From positions 23,577,848 through 23,641,847 of the forward strand of contig NC_079512.1 in assembly GCF_000801105.2 (NCBI RefSeq): a stretch of 64,000 bases of DNA, written 5' to 3'. Position 1 is the first letter of the stretch. Each line of letters opens with the position of its first letter. The notes below the pieces were generated by a model, which was not told where the DNA came from, did no database searches, and worked only from the letters and a program-made list of their open reading frames with translations. Of the stretch, positions 58,800 to 64,000 are shown in pieces. The position numbers and the translations under genes are program-made. The DNA comes from Raphanus sativus (lineage: Eukaryota; Streptophyta; Magnoliopsida; Brassicales; Brassicaceae).

Positions 58800-59720
58800 T
58801 GCTTCTTCTTCTTGGTGAGAGAGAGGACTGGAGAGACGAAGACGATTCACTTTGGTTTCAGTTAAAGAGTTATAAACGTGGGGGAGTTTTGGTGGACGTT
58901 GACATTTCGATCAAAGAGGTAAGAGAGACGACGTCTTGTTTTAAAACTCCTTTTCTATGGATTCTCCAGCGTGGCAGAGTGTCTATTTACGTCACTTATC
59001 TTTTTTCTTTTCGTCACGAAGCTTCGCACAAAAAAGGGGTTTATTAGGCACAAATGGGCTTTTAACAATCAGGCCCGTTTCACATGTATTAGTGCTTGTT
59101 TGCAAATCTAATTTTAAGAACATACACAACAAGTGTTACATTTTGTAAGATTCGGTTTCTCAACCTTTGAAACAACAACATGAATGCTAATAGACTTTAC
59201 GGACTATAATTTTACCATGTTGACTTTCAACGTATACTAGTAAAAAACACAGCACCGAGGCTAGACCAAGAACTACTTTGTAAGTTAGATCATGGTCTTT
59301 TCTCAAAGAGCTACCATATCAGCAAATACTCCTGTTTTTCATCACACCAACCAATGACTGTTTCAAGCTACCATTTGGCATGAACTTAATTAAGTTTACG
59401 AGTGATTTGATTTTGTTCTTCAATATTTTGAGTTCTTTTTTAATAGATTCTGAAATGTATCAAAATTTGGTACGTAAAGTAATTATGTTAATTACTGATT
59501 TTGGAACATTAAGTTTTATATAATAAATTAAATTTTATGTGCTTAAAGAATTTGTTTTGCTAATAGAGCCCATCTACGTAGATGCATTTATCTAGGCCAA
59601 AAAATTACAAAATATAGTTCTTAATGTTGAAAACCCTAACTCTAAACTAATCCTAAGCCCCTCAGAACGCTCTCTATCTCAATCAATTCGTCTTGTCCTT
59701 TAGGACTTTATTTTCTCGTT
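58800..59720. other. Divergent promoter region of HGO and SWEET gene
   Basis: The HGO leader is at the left. About 59660-59725 is the SWEET leader (TCTCAATCAATTCGTCTTGT). No other gene seen; short ORFs at 58799-59148 are without resemblance. Confidence 0.4.
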
Positions 59721-59725
59721 TAACA

Positions 59726-60239
59726 ATGGTGGATGCCGAACAAGTTCAGTTAATATTAGGAGTTATTGGTACGATCCATCTCCTTAACTGAGAATGTCTC
59801 TGTTTCACTGATTAGCACAAAATTGACATAACTGGTAATGTTTCTGTTTCTTTGCAGGGAATATTACAAATTTTGGAATGTTAGCTTATCATATGTAAGT
59901 ATAGTATATAAAAAAAAATTCCCTTTTTCTGTAGTTTGAGTTTTAGTTAATGCGTTTAGTAATTTCGTAGACCTAGGTATATCAAGGTTGTGAATGACGG
60001 ATCCGTGGGTAACATGCAGCCGGATTTTCCCCTAGTCAATCTATTGTATTGTGCAATTTGTTTTATGTACGGCCTTCATGATGACACAATACTTCTTTGC
60101 ATCGTCCATGCCCAGGGGCTTGTATTTCATGGTGCTTGCTTGATCATCTACCTACTTAACTGTGAAGGCCCGAAATCAAGAAAAATATATGTAAGTTGAT
60201 AAATGTTGCACTTTTGTTTTTTATTCATGATGGTGGTGG

Positions 60240-60289
<50 letters not shown>

Positions 60290-60862
60290 CAGATAAAGGT
60301 GTGCTTATTTGCAGTTGCTGATATAATTGCGATGTTAGCCATTATTTTGATTACATGTATGGTATGTAAAAGTCTTGATTCTAAACTCAAGTTCCTTGGT
60401 GTTACTTGTGTCATCATATTCAACATTATGATGCTGGTAACTCATGTTGCAACAATCGTAAGTCCTTTCGATGGTTAAATATTTATCAATTATATGTGTT
60501 TTTTTTGTCTTTCCTTTTTTGGTTGATTTTTTTTTCTTTGTGCGCGAATAGGCAATAGTGGTGGAGACGAAGAGCGTTGAGCTCATGCCATTTTCCTTAG
60601 TGCTCTTTGGTTTCATAAACTCCATAGTCTGGATGGCTTACTCTTTGATCTACAAAATCAATATTTACCTCTTTGTAAGTCTTTTATTTTTCATTCAATT
60701 TTGATTTTAAAATTAAAGATTGTTTTAATTGTAACTTTTTTATGGTTTTTTGTTTTGTTTCAGATATGCAGTGCGATTGGCGCATTCTTGAGTGCTTCTG
60801 AGATAGTCATTTATGCTCTGTACAGACACAAGGTTAAAACATGCAAGGTGAAGTCAGCTTGA
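59726..60862 (+). CDS. Divergent SWEET (MtN3/saliva) family protein, SWEET8-like
   Basis: Six exons: 59726-59768, 59858-59894, 59977-60190, 60293-60457, 60552-60674 and 60764-60862. Product 226 aa. The exon pattern, including the 37-bp exon 2, is that of SWEET genes. SWEETs are membrane sugar uniporters of seven helices formed from two MtN3 repeats. It starts MVDAEQVQLILGVIGN, close to Arabidopsis SWEET8 (RPG1) from memory. The second repeat keeps ETKSVELMPFSLVLFGFINS and WMAYSLIYKI. Key residues are changed: the proline normally ending helix 1 is absent (FGMLAYHM), the loop KKKSVEEFS reads VNDGSVGNMQ, and the helix-5 proline is His (MMLVTHVATI). The frame is open through all exons, so it is either a fast-evolving paralogue or a young pseudogene. 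Confidence 0.75.
60227..60290 (+). repeat. GAT trinucleotide microsatellite at a splice acceptor
   Basis: A (GAT)n/(GGT)n tract of about 60 bp runs to within two bases of the CAG acceptor of SWEET exon 4 (exon starts 60293). It replaces the pyrimidine tract normally found there. The 91-codon ORF with poly-Met is a reading of this repeat. Confidence 0.85.
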
Positions 60863-60869
60863 GAGATGG

Positions 60870-61369
60870 AAGAATTTACCTCAATTGTGAACTCTATCAA
60901 TGCATCTAATATTACGAATGTTTGAATATTCTGGATTCGTTTCTTTTATCTGTAGAGAAACGTAACTAGTCTAACATGTCTTGTTTTAAGAGAAATTGAA
61001 CTCTATACGCGGAAACTAAACGATATTTGACAAACACATGTTCACTATTGATAACATCAATACGTTTTTGCTCCTATATACTTGATAGCTCTAGAGCACA
61101 GGTAGTCAGGTAGCATGATCTTTTTTACTCTGTGAGCACGGTCACATGGCTTCAGCTCAGGGTGTGGCAAGAGACGTTATTAAAGAAGAATGCATGGACA
61201 ATCTTGCGTCTACACTTCCATTGAGTCTCTACACCTATCCAACTTTCTAAATTCTGGTTTGTTCGCTTAACTCAGGATTTGACTCAGGATGGTCCATTGT
61301 TAATCCAGGATTTCCACGTATGTGCTTCTGATTTCATGTAGCATAGATTTGTTGTAAATTATATTTATA

Positions 61370-61418
<49 letters not shown>

Positions 61419-61430
61419 TCATGAATAACA
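60870..61430. other. 3' flank of SWEET gene with TA microsatellite
   Basis: No gene seen. A (TA)n microsatellite occupies about 61373-61417. Confidence 0.5.
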
Positions 61431-61438
61431 TGAGAAAT

Positions 61439-61830
61439 TTCATAAATTAAGGATGCAAAATCCTTTAGTTAAGCAATTTAATTAAGAATTCATTAATATT
61501 TTTATATTTGAGTCTCGGTTTCAAACCCTCCAAAAATGTAAATTATACAAATTATTCAGAAAAGATCTTTTGTAAAATTAAGGATGCAAAGTCCTTTAGT
61601 CCAGCAATTTAGCTAAGAATTCATTAATGTTTTTCTATTCGAGTCTCGGGTTCAAACCCCAAAAATGTAAACTATATAGATTATTTAGAAAATGATTATA
61701 AAAAATGTTTTGTATGATAAATGACGTATCATCAGATATAAATCAGATTTTATAGGATGGCTTCGAAAGGACGCAATCAGACATGTATTTTCATAAAGTA
61801 ATAAAACTGTCAACTAGATGTTAAAATAGT
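61439..61830 (+). mobile_element. tRNA-derived SINE with duplicated head
   Basis: ATGAGAAAT flanks it (61430-61438 and 61831-61839). Two successive head units of about 125 bp share TTAAGGATGCAAA-TCCTTTAGT, GCAATTTA, AAGAATTCATTAAT and GAGTCTCGG-TTCAAACCC (B-box-like). The first is about 61444-61560, the second 61576-61690. One tail (ATTTTATAGGATGGCTTCG then GACATGTATTTTC) follows, related to the tail of the SINE at 29819-30126. Confidence 0.6.
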
Positions 61831-62177
61831 ATGAGAAATAATATTAGTAATGAAACAAAAGCACCAACCACCACAAATAATTGACCTAATAAGGACCCAT
61901 CAATCCCACCTACTAATTAATTTCTAGCACAAATGATTAATCTCCTGCAGCCCACTAATAGTTAACTAGACCACCCTTCACACTCTTTCACAAGCACATT
62001 GTCAAAGCTAAATAAAGCCATGTTCTAGGAAGGGAAGAAGCATCTTAGTCGCAGAAAGCATAAAAGAAAAACAAAAACAAAAAATGCTTATGATTTGAAA
62101 TACAACAAAATTTTCTTATTTCAGATTTTGCTTTGAAGATTTGTGTTCCGTTCTTGTTTCGGCAATTCGTAAAGAAA

Positions 62178-63473
62178 ATGGTCCAAAAGTTTCACGCTTT
62201 TATGTTCCCGTGGTTTGCTTTTGGTCATATGACTCCATACTTGCATCTAGCCAACAAGCTAGCCGAGAAAGGTCATAAGGTTACTTTCTTGCTGCCCAAG
62301 AAAGCTCAGAAACAGTTGGAACATCACAATCTTTTCCCGGACAACATCGCCTTTCATCCACTAACTATTCCTCCTGTTGACGGCCTCCCCGCTGGCGCTG
62401 AGACAGCCTCGGATATCCCCATCTCATTAGGGAAGTTTCTAACTGCAGCCATGGATCTGACACGTGATCAGGTGGAAGCCGCGGTTCGTGCTTTGAGACC
62501 GGACATGATCATATTCGATTTTGCGTATTGGGTACCTGAAATGGCCAAGGAGTATAGAGTCACGAGTATGTTGTACAGCGTGGTATCAGCTACTGCTATA
62601 GCTCATGACCTTTCCCCTGGCAGCGAATTAGGAGTTCCTCCACCTGGTTATCCTTCATCAAAGGTGTTGTTCCACCCACGTGATGCTCACGCCTTGTTGT
62701 CTCTCTCCATGTTCTACGATAGGCTATACCATCGCATAACCACAGGTCTTATGAATTGCGATATCATTTCTATTAGGACATGCGAGGAAGTAGAAGGTAA
62801 ATTCTGCGAATATATCGGACGTCAATACCAGAGAAAGGTTCTTTTGACCGGTCCAATGCTTCCTGAGCCAGACAAGAGTAAACCACTTGAAGATCAATGG
62901 AGTAGTTGGTTGGCCGGGTTTAGACAAAGCTCTGTCGTGTTCTGTGCATTGGGAAGCCAAATCACTCTTGAAAAGGATCAATTCCAAGAACTCTGTTTAG
63001 GAATGGAGCTTACTGGTTTACCTTTCCTTGTAGCGGTAACGCCACCAAAAGGAGCAAGGACGATTCAAGAAGCGTTACCAGAAGGGTTTGAGGAGAGGGT
63101 GAAGGGTCGTGGAATAGTTTGGGGAGAATGGGTGCAACAACCGTTGATATTGGCTCATCCATCAATAGGCTGCTTTGTGACCCACTGTGGATTTGGGTCA
63201 ATGTGGGAATCTCTAATGAGTGATTGCCAAATAGTCATGCTTCCATTTTTAGGTGATCAGATCCTCAACACTAGATTGATGACTGAGGAACTTGAGGTTT
63301 CGGTTGAAGTACCAAGAGAAGAAACAGGATGGTTCTCCAAGGAAAGCTTGAGTGCTGCTATCATTTCCGTGATGGACAAAGATAGCGAGTTAGGGAATCT
63401 GGTCAGGAGGAACCACATCAGATTGAAGGAGATTTTGGTTAGTCCTGGGCTACTAAACCGGTTACACGGATAA
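62178..63473 (+). CDS. UGT79B6: UGT79-family UDP-glycosyltransferase, C-terminus frameshifted
   Basis: A single exon. The start is set at 62178 ([20 protein letters not shown]), which aligns with UGT79B6/UGT79B9 N-termini. An in-frame ATG at 62133 would add 15 unlikely residues. Product 431 aa as read, against about 453 in the family. The catalytic His is in FGHMTP (residue about 18). The PSPG donor-binding box runs from [20 protein letters not shown] through [14 protein letters not shown] to LGDQ. The family transfers a second sugar to flavonoid 3-O-glycosides (UGT79B6 makes flavonol 3-O-glucoside 2''-O-glucosides in pollen, by memory). The last residues read [10 protein letters not shown] and stop at 63471. 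In the +1 shifted frame, [20 protein letters not shown] runs from 63460 to a stop at 63520-63522, matching the normal family ending. A one-base indel near 63450-63460 is therefore likely. Confidence 0.85.
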   Translation: MVQKFHAFMFPWFAFGHMTPYLHLANKLAEKGHKVTFLLPKKAQKQLEHHNLFPDNIAFHPLTIPPVDGLPAGAETASDIPISLGKFLTAAMDLTRDQVEAAVRALRPDMIIFDFAYWVPEMAKEYRVTSMLYSVVSATAIAHDLSPGSELGVPPPGYPSSKVLFHPRDAHALLSLSMFYDRLYHRITTGLMNCDIISIRTCEEVEGKFCEYIGRQYQRKVLLTGPMLPEPDKSKPLEDQWSSWLAGFRQSSVVFCALGSQITLEKDQFQELCLGMELTGLPFLVAVTPPKGARTIQEALPEGFEERVKGRGIVWGEWVQQPLILAHPSIGCFVTHCGFGSMWESLMSDCQIVMLPFLGDQILNTRLMTEELEVSVEVPREETGWFSKESLSAAIISVMDKDSELGNLVRRNHIRLKEILVSPGLLNRLHG

Positions 63474-63522
63474 GTTTGTGGAAGCATTGCATGATCTAGT
63501 CAACGTAACAAATCTTGAATGA

Positions 63523-64000
63523 AATACTTTGCTTGTAAAGAAGAATATGCTCTCATTGGTCTCTATATCCTACTATAAAATAATTTACGATATAAAATAC
63601 AAAATCATGTTGGTGGGGTTTCTATCAAACAGTTATAGTCATATGCAATAAGTTCAACGTCTTCGATAATTTCAAAACTTAGTTTTGTGTTAAACCTTCT
63701 GATAAATGGATTAGCAATGTTGTCACCTAACTTAATACAATCTAATAGTTTTATATTGTTTTTAATATGACGAAAATTTCCACTATTGAAATTATTTAGT
63801 GATCAGGCCAAAGCCCTTTTGTCTGTTACAGTGTTGTTCGCATATTTGTGGAGTTAGTTTCTTCCACATTAAAATATTTTCTATATAAAAAAAATTAAAG
63901 TCATTATCTATATGGTCGACATAACCAATAAAACTTGCTTGGACGTTTTTCTTTACAATAATTGAATAAGGGTGCTTGAATAAACAATCAAGTTCATTCA
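63523..64000. other. 3' flank of UGT gene, no gene seen
   Basis: AT-rich sequence to the window edge; nothing recognised. Confidence 0.4.

Noticed and set aside
60203..60478. 91-aa ORF starting with a poly-Met stretch
   Set aside because: Its first half is a microsatellite in an intron; the second half is SWEET exon 4 in its proper frame.

Overview
The window is nuclear DNA of a crucifer, most likely Brassica or Raphanus. The coding sequences read as close relatives of Arabidopsis thaliana proteins from one stretch of chromosome 5 (by memory the AT5G54010 to AT5G54240 neighbourhood), with multi-exon GT-AG genes. The AT-rich spacers are full of Brassicaceae-type transposons. Nothing looks bacterial, organellar or viral, and I see no CRISPR array and no convincing tRNA or rRNA gene. 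All exon models were built by hand from splice motifs, reading frame and family knowledge. No search was run.

Layout. 1-614: last exon of a DUF1223 gene (+). 5.85-6.04 kb: small uncharacterised gene (-). 20.8-23.1 kb: EF-hand plus endonuclease/exonuclease/phosphatase gene (-). 33.3-34.7 kb: MSP-domain MAMI/VAP-like gene (-). 36.4-48.3 kb: tandem array of mitochondrial stomatin-like protein (SLP2) genes with two intact copies and one 5'-truncated copy (+). 49.6-50.1 kb: small acidic protein with an N-myristoylation signature (+). 52.6-56.5 kb: 18-exon organellar MutS2-type gene (+). 56.7-58.8 kb: homogentisate 1,2-dioxygenase (-), convergent with MutS2. 59.7-60.9 kb: a very divergent SWEET sugar-transporter homologue (+). 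62.2-63.5 kb: a UGT79-family glycosyltransferase with a frameshifted C-terminus (+).

Mobile elements fill most spacers, and many can be delimited to the base by target-site duplications: two palindromic Mutator-like elements built around telomere-like repeats (1001-1830 and 30884-31603), a probable Pack-MULE (13585-15499), a 1.5-kb Harbinger-like foldback (4047-5521), several Tourist and Stowaway MITEs, hAT-type elements (17721-18371, 28474-29094, 32183-32852), five Helitrons including an exact head-to-tail pair with a third nested inside in antisense, tRNA-derived SINEs, a TRIM-like LTR remnant, and LINE and Copia fragments.

The genes do not form one pathway. They are a conserved syntenic block of housekeeping genes (tyrosine catabolism, organelle DNA and membrane maintenance, ER-membrane contact proteins) spread apart by transposons. 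Local innovation lies in the SLP amplification, the SWEET divergence and the UGT C-terminal change. The most unusual DNA structure is the telomere-repeat-cored foldback family.
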